64,000 nt of DNA from Bacteroides sedimenti. Lineage in GTDB: Bacteria > Bacteroidota > Bacteroidia > Bacteroidales > Bacteroidaceae. This document shows positions 55,622-64,000 of the stretch, one piece after another. Position 1 is the stretch's first letter, and each line of letters starts with the position of its first letter. Location of the stretch: assembly GCF_040365225.1 (NCBI RefSeq), contig NZ_AP028055.1, positions 2,294,001-2,358,000 of the forward strand. The letters are read 5' to 3'. Below the pieces are notes generated by a model. It saw only the letters and a program-made list of their open reading frames with translations. It ran no database searches and was not told the DNA's origin. Made by a program: the position numbers and the translations under genes.

Positions 55622-57028
55622 TTATCTCTTTCGACCAAATGTAATATTAAAACCAAGGCATAGATTTGCATTCATATTACCGACAGGGATATATTGAGGA
55701 GTAACCTCGGTAATCATACGATCAGACCCCATAAAGAAGGTGAAACCTTTAGGATGAAAATTAACCATCCAGCCCAAATTGGGACCAAAATCAGAATACG
55801 AATAGTTTACTGTTGCATCAAACCATTTTAAGGGACTAATACTGGCAGCAACTGTAGCTTCGTTCCAAGTGTAAGGCTTATTAATATGTGTTGTAGCCAA
55901 CAAGCCAAGCGAAAGCCTGTCGTAGAAAGGAAATTTATATTCTGCCCCCAGATTAACTGTAGATGTCAGCTTTGTAGAACGTCGACTTGTTCCTTCGTCA
56001 TAAAAACGGGTCATATCTTCCAGATCGTCTTTAATATTATCAAACTGCTTATCCACACTATTTGGATCACCTTCAGCAGGTTCAATAGCTATATTAGAAA
56101 ATCCATCAAAAATAAAAGGTTCATTGTTGCGGGTTGCTCCTTTCAAGTTCTTGCTCCAGGAGATATATCCCAAATCAAGAGCGGCAGCCGACAAAGTAAG
56201 ATGGTCGCCCAACTGATAGGTTATTCCTAGATCAACCGCACCACCCAATCCGGCTACACCGGGTGAATCATAATCAAACCCGCTGATCTGTCCCGGATTA
56301 TCTGTTTTAGTTTTATAATAACCTTTCGCTACAGCCGTGTTCAAAGTCCCGTTTGCCATAATTTCCCACTTATCACCTGTCAGGGCAATATCCATCTGAT
56401 CGATCTTGGCATCTACATTGGCTGCTCCGAGCAACAATTTCAGCTTTGCCCCAATTGTCAGGTTATCGTTCACTTTATGAGCGTGTCCTAAAGCTATTTC
56501 CAGATAATTATTGGAATTTGCGGAGAAATCCTTAATGTGGTATACTTCCTGATCCATTCCCGTTTTCATAAAATTAAATAGTTCGTAGGGCAAATTGAAC
56601 GAGGTATTTGACTTCACCCCCACATCGATTGTGTTGAATCCACCCAACCCATAAAAACCGGTAGAAAAAAGAGTCAGGCCAATATTTGTATTAATCTGGT
56701 TATTAGTCTTTAGTTTCCCGAGAAATTCAGTTCGATCAACTGAAGAACTCATAAATGTTGTCAAATCGTACTTCCCAGTCGGATCATTATATTTGTAAAC
56801 AAAATCAGACAAGCCGACATTACTCGTCGTTCCCAGATTTATGTTTCCCAGCGCTGGAATACTGATATAATTCCGTTCTCCCATGAAAGCGGGGTTCAAT
56901 TGGTGACGATATGTGGAGCCTTCAAGAAAATAAGAAGAGCGCAATGTCTGAGCAGAAATGCTTACCGGCAGAACTCCGGAAAAAAAAGTCAATATAGAGA
57001 TTAAAACGATTAATTTACGTGATTTCAT
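55622..57028 (-). CDS. DUF5723 outer-membrane barrel protein
   Basis: A secreted beta-barrel protein of 468 residues with a signal peptide ending near SISAQ (about 27). It begins with the family pattern SYFLEGSTYRHQLNPAFMGERNY, shared with DUF5723 and PorV/FadL-like outer-membrane proteins of Bacteroidetes (Asn-Pro-Ala near the mature N-terminus). Regular amphipathic strands run to the end, which closes with NITFGRKR. It lies 23 bases behind the lipoprotein gene at 57052, so the two are probably co-transcribed and may act together at the outer membrane. No specific role can be given. Confidence 0.8.
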   Translation of the reverse strand: MKSRKLIVLISILTFFSGVLPVSISAQTLRSSYFLEGSTYRHQLNPAFMGERNYISIPALGNINLGTTSNVGLSDFVYKYNDPTGKYDLTTFMSSSVDRTEFLGKLKTNNQINTNIGLTLFSTGFYGLGGFNTIDVGVKSNTSFNLPYELFNFMKTGMDQEVYHIKDFSANSNNYLEIALGHAHKVNDNLTIGAKLKLLLGAANVDAKIDQMDIALTGDKWEIMANGTLNTAVAKGYYKTKTDNPGQISGFDYDSPGVAGLGGAVDLGITYQLGDHLTLSAAALDLGYISWSKNLKGATRNNEPFIFDGFSNIAIEPAEGDPNSVDKQFDNIKDDLEDMTRFYDEGTSRRSTKLTSTVNLGAEYKFPFYDRLSLGLLATTHINKPYTWNEATVAASISPLKWFDATVNYSYSDFGPNLGWMVNFHPKGFTFFMGSDRMITEVTPQYIPVGNMNANLCLGFNITFGRKR

Positions 57029-57051
57029 TAGAACATATTATTAGGGGTTGG

Positions 57052-58782
57052 CTACTTCTTGTTTAAATCCAGATTCAATCCTCCAATCGCCATAGCCTTG
57101 ATATTAGTAAGACGAAGATACTGTGATTCTTTTAATGGCATTCCGTTTACTGTCTGGGGCGATTTTGCCGTTACTTTCAACAATAAGCCATCAAGCTTCT
57201 TTATTGCCTCATCAGATGCCTCTGTCAGCTCAATAGTGATGGGAGATTTTTGTGTTTTACCATTATTATCGCAAGGGGCAATTTCACCTGTTACTTTTAC
57301 AGAAAGGCCGGAAATCGTTTTTTTGTCGATCCCTACAGGAATTGCTTCCATCTGTAGCTTCAGAGGGATATTATTCTCCACTGTAGTTGTGACATTCAAA
57401 CTGCTAATGTCGAGGTCTTTGATATCATCATTGAAACCGTCTATTGTATCATTGTATGCAATAGACAGTCCAGAACCAAACTTAAAAGGAACCTCAACCG
57501 CATAATCGATATTTACATAATAATCTTTCCCCAACTGAATCTTGTGAGTAGAACTTTGATCTGCATCAGCATTCAGCACGAGTCCTATTTTATCGGGTAT
57601 TTTTTCAATCAGCTTATTCAGATCTGCTATTTGATAGTTTTTACATCCGGCCGGGCCTCCCTGTCCTGTTCTGGATAGACAGATAACGCTTTTACCAGCA
57701 GCGTCAATACGAATTGGGTTTACAGATGTTCCTTTAATATCTACCTGGCTGAGCGCAACTCCGTTCCTATAACCTCTGAGCACCCCACTAATAATAATCG
57801 GAATATCAATTTCGTTGTTTACAGTTAAACGAATCATTGGATTTTCTACATCCATAGTCACAGCCTCATCTTTAAGAAATTCAGGAATTGAAAAAGATAT
57901 CGGATTAACTTTTACATTAATCGTGGGATCGACCATTCCTTCTACTTCAGATATCACTACGGGAGACACTGTGATAGATGTTTCTAGTTTAATATCTCCA
58001 GTCACCATTGAAGCATTGAGGTTTGTTCCTACAATATTACCAGCAATTGATACATTCTTTTCTAATTGAAGAAGCTGGTTCTTGATAGCTAATGCACCAC
58101 CGGATTCACAGCTAAAGCTAAAGCCGTTTATATAAATTTCTTTTGTCAGCCCGCCAGCAACTTTATCATTCAATATAAGTTCATGATTTGCATTCAGTTG
58201 ATTTGAAACAACAAAATCAGGGAAAGTAACGACCAAATTGTTAAACCTTACATCAGCACTTGGATTCACTCCTGTTAAATTAAACTTCATCACAGCTTTT
58301 ACTTGTGCAGCAGAAGATATCCCTATCTTTTTAATAGAAGAGAGCTCTGCAGGCATACCGCTACGGTTTAATTCAAACACTCCCGAAGTGAGAGGAACAG
58401 CCACTGCTAAGTTCCCAGAAGCAGAATGCAATTCCGAATAAGCAGAAGCATGCCCTATTGTGATGATTGGTAAATTAATAGGAGCCACATTGATAGGAGC
58501 CACACTGTTTACAGAGACTTTTACAGGACTTACAACGTCTTCTTTCAACAATGAATATTCGCCACCATTTAAATGAAGAACATCTGACTCATCCACTTTG
58601 ATAATTTTATTCAATTTTATAGAGTCTGTACTACCAACCGGAAGAGCCAATTTGCTACCTCCCACGTGAATGTTTAAATCAATATTCTTACTTAAATCGT
58701 AATCCTGGTTTACGCAAGAGGCAAAAAAGAAAGACGAAATAAACAAATTTGTAAGAATAACTTTCAATTTGTTTTTAGTCAT
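57052..58782 (-). CDS. Large outer-membrane lipoprotein, unknown function
   Basis: A lipoprotein of 576 residues if started at Met6 of the longest frame (which reaches 58797). The signal ends FFFASC, giving a lipidated Cys23. The body is nearly all beta-strand, rich in Val, Ile and Asn, and has a short internal duplication VAPINVAPINL near 100. It resembles a stack of immunoglobulin-like or LEA-like sandwiches. I recognise no family. The gene is directly upstream of the DUF5723 gene, and a -7 box lies about 50 bases before its start. Confidence 0.72.
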   Translation of the reverse strand: MTKNKLKVILTNLFISSFFFASCVNQDYDLSKNIDLNIHVGGSKLALPVGSTDSIKLNKIIKVDESDVLHLNGGEYSLLKEDVVSPVKVSVNSVAPINVAPINLPIITIGHASAYSELHSASGNLAVAVPLTSGVFELNRSGMPAELSSIKKIGISSAAQVKAVMKFNLTGVNPSADVRFNNLVVTFPDFVVSNQLNANHELILNDKVAGGLTKEIYINGFSFSCESGGALAIKNQLLQLEKNVSIAGNIVGTNLNASMVTGDIKLETSITVSPVVISEVEGMVDPTINVKVNPISFSIPEFLKDEAVTMDVENPMIRLTVNNEIDIPIIISGVLRGYRNGVALSQVDIKGTSVNPIRIDAAGKSVICLSRTGQGGPAGCKNYQIADLNKLIEKIPDKIGLVLNADADQSSTHKIQLGKDYYVNIDYAVEVPFKFGSGLSIAYNDTIDGFNDDIKDLDISSLNVTTTVENNIPLKLQMEAIPVGIDKKTISGLSVKVTGEIAPCDNNGKTQKSPITIELTEASDEAIKKLDGLLLKVTAKSPQTVNGMPLKESQYLRLTNIKAMAIGGLNLDLNKK

Positions 58783-58833
58783 AGTTATTTGGTGCAATTA
58801 TGTTGTAGATATGCGATAAAAATTTTCCAAATG

Positions 58834-58841
58834 CAAACATA
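58834..58841 (-). promoter_or_regulatory. -7 box of lipoprotein/DUF5723 operon
   Basis: TATGTTTG on the minus strand matches TAnnTTTG, 51 bases upstream of the ATG at 58782. No -33 partner at standard spacing. Confidence 0.45.
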
Positions 58842-59157
58842 CACTATTTTTTTAAAAATATAACCTTTAGAAATAAATTCCCTTATCATTTAACAAAATA
58901 AGTTAACTTTGATTAAAATAACATTTCATATCAGCTATTAAATTTTTATGCTAGGTACTAAAGGCAAAAACTAAAGCTTGGGCATTATTGTTTAATTTTG
59001 TACAATGAGAAATCTTTAATAAAAAAGGAGCTGAAAATTCCAGCAATCATTTTCTGTTCGATTCTTCCAGAAGCTACAATAAAACAACATTATAGCAGCT
59101 AGTAATAGGAATTTTCTGATTAGGAATTCAAACTGTCACAAATAATAAACCCATTTC

Positions 59158-59188
59158 TTTCACAGGCCAATGGATTTACGTAACTTTG
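59158..59188 (+). promoter_or_regulatory. purL promoter
   Basis: TTTC (59158-59161), 19 bases, then TAACTTTG (59181-59188) match the Bacteroidetes promoter with one change in the -33 element. The message would begin about 8 bases before the leader ATG at 59200 and about 55 bases before purL. Confidence 0.6.
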
Positions 59189-59199
59189 CAGCTTAAATT

Positions 59200-59250
59200 A
59201 TGAACAATTCACTAGATTACTATAACCCATATATACTTAAAGTGATATGA
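59200..59250 (+). CDS. Possible 16-residue leader peptide of purL
   Basis: An ATG at 59200 opens a 16-codon frame reading MNNSLDYYNPYILKVI. Its TGA stop overlaps the purL ATG as ATGA, the classic arrangement for translational coupling. It begins almost at the predicted transcript start. The peptide is rich in Asn and Tyr and has no obvious run of a regulatory amino acid. It may be a coupling frame or chance. Confidence 0.35.
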   Translation: MNNSLDYYNPYILKVI

Positions 59251-62200
59251 TTCTTTTTTTCAGAACCCCTTCTCAGAGCGTGGTGGCTGTAGAGTCTGAC
59301 CATGAATTCTCTTCTGAGGACATCAAGAAACTCAGTTGGCTTTTAGGTGAAGCAAATGTGGAAAACGAAGACCAGCTACAAGGCTATTTCGTAGGTCCTC
59401 GTAAGGAAATGGTTACTCCCTGGAGTACAAATGCCGTGGACATTACTCAGAACATGGGCATTGAAGGTATTCTCCGTATTGAAGAATACTTCCCTGTGGA
59501 AAACGAAAACGCTGATCACGACCCGATGCTGCAACGCATGTACAAAGGCTTGAATCAGGATATATTTTCAACCCATCGTGAACCGGAAGCCATCATCTAT
59601 ATTGACGATCTGGCAGCTTATAATGAAAAAGAGGGGCTGGCTCTCTCTCAGGAAGAGATGGATTACCTACTCAACCTGGAGAAAACCATGGGACGCAAAC
59701 TTACGGATTCTGAGGTATTCGGTTTTGCTCAAATCAATTCAGAGCACTGCCGTCACAAGATTTTCGGTGGAACCTTTATCATCGATGGCAAAGAGATGGA
59801 ATCTTCACTTTTCCAGATGATCAAGAAAACAACTGCCGAGAACCCAAATAAGATTATTTCGGCCTACAAAGACAACGTGGCCTTTGCCGAAGGCCCGGTA
59901 GTGGAACAGTTTGCCCCGGCCGACCACACCACTTCCGACTATTTCCAGATTAAAGACATTAAAACCGTAATTTCCCTGAAAGCGGAAACACACAACTTCC
60001 CAACCACCGTGGAACCCTTCAATGGCGCTTCTACTGGTACTGGAGGTGAGATCCGCGATCGTATGGGTGGAGGTAAAGGCTCTTTGCCAATTGCAGGAAC
60101 TGCCGTTTACATGACCTCTTATCCTCGTACGGAAGAGGGAAGAGAATGGGAAGAACTACTTCCGGTTCGCGAATGGTTGTACCAGACTCCGGAACAGATT
60201 CTGATCAAGGCATCTAACGGGGCTTCCGACTTCGGCAACAAGTTTGGTCAGCCGTTGATCTGCGGATCTGTACTGACTTTTGAACACAACGAAAATAATG
60301 TTCGCTACGGTTACGACAAGGTAATTATGCTTGCCGGCGGTGTGGGTTATGGAACACAACGCGACTGTCTGAAAGGCAAACCCGAAACAGGAAACAAAGT
60401 TGTGGTACTGGGCGGTGACAACTACCGCATTGGTCTGGGAGGTGGATCGGTTTCTTCCGTAGACACCGGACGTTACTCCAGCGGCATTGAGCTGAACGCC
60501 GTTCAGCGTGCCAACGCCGAGATGCAAAAACGTGCTAACAACGTAGTGCGCGCCCTTTGCGAAGAAGACGAAAACCCGATTGTTTCCATTCACGACCATG
60601 GTTCGGCCGGTCACGTAAACTGCCTCTCTGAGTTAGTTGAAGAAAACGGTGGATTGATTCACATGGATAAACTCCCTATCGGCGACAAGACACTGTCGGC
60701 AAAAGAGATCATTGCCAACGAGTCTCAGGAACGTATGGGACTATTGATAAAGGAAGAGGCCATTGAGCATGTACGCAAGATTGCCGAACGCGAACGCGCT
60801 CCGATGTACGTTGTGGGTGAAACTACCGGTGACGGTCGCTTTGCGTTTGAACAAGCTGACGGTGTTCGTCCGTTTGACCTGGCTGTTGACCAAATGTTTG
60901 GTAGCTCTCCAAAGACTTACATGATTGACAAGACCGTAGAAACACACTACGAGAATGTAACTTACCATATTGACAACCTAGACGAATACCTTACCCGCGT
61001 GCTTCAGCTGGAAGCTGTTGCCTGCAAGGACTGGTTGACCAACAAGGTAGACCGTTCTGTAACCGGAAAGGTTGCCCGCCAGCAATGTCAAGGCGAACTT
61101 CAGTTGCCGCTGAGCGACTGTGGAGTGGTAGCACTCGACTACAGAGGAGAAAAAGGGATTGCCACTTCAATCGGACATGCACCTCAGGCTGCTTTGGCCG
61201 ATCCGGCTGCGGGTTCGGTACTTGCCGTATCGGAAGCGCTGACCAACCTGGTCTGGGCTCCACTGGTCGACGGAATGGATAGTATCTCTTTGTCTGCCAA
61301 CTGGATGTGGCCTTGCCGCTCAATGGAAGGCGAGGATGCCAGACTCTACACAGCCGTAAAAGCATTGTCCGATTTCTGCTGCGGTCTGCAAATCAATGTT
61401 CCAACAGGAAAGGACTCCTTGTCCATGACCCAGAAATACCCCGACGGAAGCAAAGTGGTTTCTCCGGGAACAGTCATCGTATCGGCTGGCGCCGAGGTGT
61501 CTGACATCAAGAAGGTGGTATCGCCGGTATTGGTGAACGATCCGAAAAGTTACCTGTACCATATTGACTTCAGCTTCGATGAATTAAAGCTGGGCGGTTC
61601 CGCCTTTGCTCAATCGCTGAACAAGATCGGTGACGATGTACCTTGCGTACAAGACAGCGAATACTTCCGCGATGCCTTCCTGGCTGTTCAGGAATTGGTG
61701 AACAAGGGACTGATCATGGCCGGACACGACATCTCTGCCGGTGGTCTGATCACTACACTGCTGGAAATGTGCTTCGCCAACGTAGAAGGCGGTCTGGAAG
61801 TTAATCTGGACAAGATGAAAGAAGAAGATCTGATCAAGATTCTCTTCGCTGAAAATCCGGGCGTGGTGATTCAAGTGAAACACAAGGCCGAGGTGGAAAA
61901 GATCCTGGAAGATGCAGGAGTAGGCTTCATCATGATTGCCAAGCCAACCGACGAACGTCATATCCTTGTATCAAAAGACGATGCCACTTACCAGTTTGGC
62001 ATTGACTATATGCGCGATGTGTGGTACTCCTCTTCATACCTGCTAGACAGAAAACAGTCCATGAACGGTTGCGCCAAGGCTCGTTTCGAGAACTACAAAA
62101 TGCAACCGCTGGAATTCGCCTTCAACAAGGAGTTCAAAGGCAAGTTCTCGCAATTCGGCATCTCGCCCGACCGCCGCACACCAAGCGGAATCAAGGCTGC

Positions 62201-62942
62201 CATCATCCGTGAAAAGGGAACCAACGGTGAGCGCGAAATGGCTTACTCACTCTACCTGGCCGGATTCGATGTGAAAGATGTGGCCATGACCGACCTGATC
62301 AGTGGCCGCGAAACGCTGGAAGACATCAACATGATTGTTTTCTGCGGAGGCTTCTCCAACTCAGACGTACTGGGTTCTGCCAAAGGATGGGCTGGAGGAA
62401 TCCTGTTCAACGAAAAGGCAAAGGCCACCATCGACAAGTTCTATGCACGCAAGGACACCTTGAGCCTTGGTATTTGCAACGGCTGTCAGCTAATGATTGA
62501 ACTGGGACTGATCAATCCAGAACACGAGAAAAAGGCGAAGATGCTGCACAATAACTCTCATAAGTTCGAATCTACATTTGTGGGTGTCACTATCCCAACA
62601 AATCGCAGTGTCATGTTCGGTTCACTAAGCGGATCTAAACTGGGTATCTGGGTAGCTCATGGTGAAGGAAAATTCTCGCTGCCTTACGAAGAGGATAAGT
62701 ATAATGTAGTAGCCACTTACTCTTATGACGAATATCCGGGCAATCCGAATGGTTCTGATTACAGCGTAGCCGCATTGGCATCTGAAGATGGCCGTCACCT
62801 GGCAATGATGCCTCACTTGGAACGAGCAATTTTCCCTTGGCAGAATGCTTATTACCCCGCTGAAAGAATTAACAGTGACCAAATCACTCCGTGGATGGAA
62901 GCTTTTGTTAATGCGCGTAAATGGGTTGAAGAACACAAATAA
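59247..62942 (+). CDS. purL: Phosphoribosylformylglycinamidine synthase (fused)
   Basis: A large cytoplasmic enzyme of 1231 residues for the fourth step of de novo purine synthesis, converting FGAR, glutamine and ATP to FGAM. It is the single-chain form with the PurS-like N-terminal part (about 1-150), two AIRS-type ATP-binding halves (FGFAQINSEHCRHK near 160, then AETHNFPT and a second half from about 600) and a C-terminal class I glutamine amidotransferase. The nucleophile is Cys1077 in GICNGCQ, and AHGEGKF holds a conserved His region. The start is fixed by family agreement (MILFFRTPSQS). A 16-codon frame overlaps its start. Codon use is noticeably more GC-rich than in neighbours, as expected for a highly expressed gene. 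Confidence 0.96.
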   Translation: MILFFRTPSQSVVAVESDHEFSSEDIKKLSWLLGEANVENEDQLQGYFVGPRKEMVTPWSTNAVDITQNMGIEGILRIEEYFPVENENADHDPMLQRMYKGLNQDIFSTHREPEAIIYIDDLAAYNEKEGLALSQEEMDYLLNLEKTMGRKLTDSEVFGFAQINSEHCRHKIFGGTFIIDGKEMESSLFQMIKKTTAENPNKIISAYKDNVAFAEGPVVEQFAPADHTTSDYFQIKDIKTVISLKAETHNFPTTVEPFNGASTGTGGEIRDRMGGGKGSLPIAGTAVYMTSYPRTEEGREWEELLPVREWLYQTPEQILIKASNGASDFGNKFGQPLICGSVLTFEHNENNVRYGYDKVIMLAGGVGYGTQRDCLKGKPETGNKVVVLGGDNYRIGLGGGSVSSVDTGRYSSGIELNAVQRANAEMQKRANNVVRALCEEDENPIVSIHDHGSAGHVNCLSELVEENGGLIHMDKLPIGDKTLSAKEIIANESQERMGLLIKEEAIEHVRKIAERERAPMYVVGETTGDGRFAFEQADGVRPFDLAVDQMFGSSPKTYMIDKTVETHYENVTYHIDNLDEYLTRVLQLEAVACKDWLTNKVDRSVTGKVARQQCQGELQLPLSDCGVVALDYRGEKGIATSIGHAPQAALADPAAGSVLAVSEALTNLVWAPLVDGMDSISLSANWMWPCRSMEGEDARLYTAVKALSDFCCGLQINVPTGKDSLSMTQKYPDGSKVVSPGTVIVSAGAEVSDIKKVVSPVLVNDPKSYLYHIDFSFDELKLGGSAFAQSLNKIGDDVPCVQDSEYFRDAFLAVQELVNKGLIMAGHDISAGGLITTLLEMCFANVEGGLEVNLDKMKEEDLIKILFAENPGVVIQVKHKAEVEKILEDAGVGFIMIAKPTDERHILVSKDDATYQFGIDYMRDVWYSSSYLLDRKQSMNGCAKARFENYKMQPLEFAFNKEFKGKFSQFGISPDRRTPSGIKAAIIREKGTNGEREMAYSLYLAGFDVKDVAMTDLISGRETLEDINMIVFCGGFSNSDVLGSAKGWAGGILFNEKAKATIDKFYARKDTLSLGICNGCQLMIELGLINPEHEKKAKMLHNNSHKFESTFVGVTIPTNRSVMFGSLSGSKLGIWVAHGEGKFSLPYEEDKYNVVATYSYDEYPGNPNGSDYSVAALASEDGRHLAMMPHLERAIFPWQNAYYPAERINSDQITPWMEAFVNARKWVEEHK

Positions 62943-63429
62943 TAACACGTTGATTATAAGATTATTCAATTTTAAAGTCAACCTTAAAAGCTGAGTAATT
63001 AAAATTATTAATAATGAGGAGGCTGGGTTCTAAATTCAATAGAACTTAGCCTCTTCTGCTTTACTCTGACTATCTTTTTCTAGTCATAATCGAGATCTTG
63101 TCTTAATACTTTAATAAAGCGTTAATCCAACTTTTTATATCCGGGATTATTCTTATCGATAAAGATATTTAGAATCTAAAATCATATTCCGATATTTCTT
63201 TTTGCAGAAAAATAAAAGTATTGCAAACTATCTGACTAGAATATTTAATGGGAGAATTCACATATTGATTATCAACAAAATAACCATCATCCAGTTACCG
63301 GAAATAATGGAAGCAATATTTCTAAATTCCATTTAAGAAGACTTTTTTCACAATTTTTAGTCTTTTTCCTTTGAATTCTCTTTTTTTTTATTGATTTTTT
63401 GTGTAATACGCTACATAAAATCTCTTATT
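62943..63429. other. 487-base gap after purL
   Basis: The left part holds the purL terminator. The remaining bases are AT-rich, with no gene and no clear promoter box ahead of the sensor gene at 63430. Confidence 0.5.
63019..63057 (+). terminator. Terminator after purL
   Basis: GAGGCTGGGTTCTA (63019-63032) and TAGAACTTAGCCTC (63040-63053) form a 14-bp stem with two G-T wobbles and a 7-base loop, followed by a T/C-rich tail. Confidence 0.85.
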
Positions 63430-64000
63430 ATGAGAAATGTACTGTTCATTATTTCCCTCATATTAAGTACTCTCAGCTTTTCACAAACATATAAATCTAT
63501 AGGTGTGGAAGATGGGTTAAGCAACAGACGTGTATACAACATCCATAAAGATAAAAAAGGATATATGTGGTTTCTCACGCAAGAAGGCATAGATCGTTAC
63601 GATGGAACACGTTTTAAACATTATGAATTAAAAATAAACAGTAAAAAGATAAATTCCTTTTCAGATATAAATTTCCTTCTTATAGATAAAAACAAGGAAC
63701 TTTGGGAAATAGACAAAAGCGGAAACATTTTCAGATACAACTTAAATACAGATAGCTATCAACTGGAATTTCAACTTAAAATAAAGGAGCCTGTCGTTTA
63801 CTCATACATTGACCACAATGACAATATATGGTTATGCACTCCTCAAAACCAGTATCTATATAATACCAAATCCAAGAAAAAGGTTCAACTAAGAAATTCT
63901 AATAAGCAATCAATCAATTGCATTGTTCAAACGAACAGTAATGTATATTATATAGGAACAAACAATGGCATTTATGAAGCACGACTTCAGAATAGTACTC
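63430..64000 (+). CDS. Propeller-type sensor protein, N-terminal part
   Basis: An open frame from the ATG at 63430 continues uninterrupted to the window edge, giving 190 residues. The signal peptide ends at about residue 19 (LSFSQ). Then follows the hallmark start of two-component-regulator propeller proteins: GVEDGLSNRRVYNIHKD near 27-43, then GYMWFLTQEGIDRYDG. Later repeats include DNIWLCT near 132 and YYIGTNNGIYEA near 176. In Bacteroides this periplasmic double propeller is the sensor half of hybrid two-component systems that control glycan-utilisation loci, with kinase and AraC-type regulator domains further on. Those domains would lie to the right of the window. A LuxR-type regulator or a plain histidine kinase with the same propeller is the alternative. 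Confidence 0.85.
   Translation, partial: MRNVLFIISLILSTLSFSQTYKSIGVEDGLSNRRVYNIHKDKKGYMWFLTQEGIDRYDGTRFKHYELKINSKKINSFSDINFLLIDKNKELWEIDKSGNIFRYNLNTDSYQLEFQLKIKEPVVYSYIDHNDNIWLCTPQNQYLYNTKSKKKVQLRNSNKQSINCIVQTNSNVYYIGTNNGIYEARLQNST

Larger units (their letters stand above)
58798..59246. other. 449-base divergent gap before purL
   Basis: It contains the minus-strand -7 box for the lipoprotein gene, a plus-strand promoter at 59158-59188 and a 16-codon leader frame overlapping purL. A second plus-strand TAATTTTG at 58993-59000 fits the -7 pattern without a -33 partner. No riboswitch was recognised. Confidence 0.55.

Overview
The window is chromosomal DNA from a Bacteroides-like member of the Bacteroidales. 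Supporting signs are SusC/SusD pairs, Bacteroidetes -7 promoter boxes of the form TAnnTTTG, an ssrA gene whose tag reads GENNYALAA, a fused PurL and an AT-rich base composition. No rRNA, tRNA, phage or insertion sequence was recognised. One gene, at the right edge, is cut by the window.

Layout from left to right. (1) 56-3371, plus strand: an SNF2-family helicase and a tiny membrane protein. (2) 3411-18249, minus strand: a glycan-utilisation locus, read right to left as ECF sigma factor, FecR anti-sigma, SusC (with an N-terminal STN signalling domain), SusD, hairpin terminator, GH85 endo-beta-N-acetylglucosaminidase with a C-terminal T9SS-type sorting domain, and GH92 alpha-mannosidase. (3) 18663-35819, minus strand: an 11-gene sialic acid (nan) locus, read right to left as lyase, 2-epimerase, SusC/SusD pair, hairpin, kelch mutarotase, GH33 sialidase, GH20 hexosaminidase, SGNH esterase, two-domain sialate O-acetylesterase, MFS transporter and anomerase. 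(4) 36304-37560: a PNGase F-type N-glycanase just upstream of the nan promoter. (5) 37922-39884: xanthine permease and xanthine phosphoribosyltransferase. (6) 39885-41245: a repeat-rich non-coding stretch followed by tmRNA. (7) 41573-51194: heparin lyase I (PL13), a ferredoxin-like protein, a Tsx-like outer-membrane channel with an AzgA-type purine permease, a small membrane protein, a phosphodiesterase-like enzyme and a heparinase II/III-type lyase. (8) 51816-58782, minus strand: LysE exporter, DUF4924, rfbD, prfC, and separately a lipoprotein plus a DUF5723 outer-membrane protein. (9) 59247-62942: purL. (10) From 63430: the start of a probable hybrid two-component glycan sensor.

Regions 2 to 4 look like one supply chain for host sialylated N-glycans. 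PNGase F and GH85 release the glycan, GH33, GH20 and the esterases trim and de-acetylate it, GH92 removes mannose, and the two SusC/D systems import products. Free sialic acid is then transported, equilibrated, cleaved and epimerised to GlcNAc. This assignment comes from family membership and gene order, not from experiment.

The least explained parts are non-coding. Two intergenic regions 34 kb apart carry the same composite arrangement: GTCACGCA-type inverted repeats, then exactly four CCGGGTG units at a strict 23-bp period. One array sits directly behind a consensus promoter. A separate array of about five 22-bp units, four with a TGTACA core, lies between the sialidase and hexosaminidase genes.
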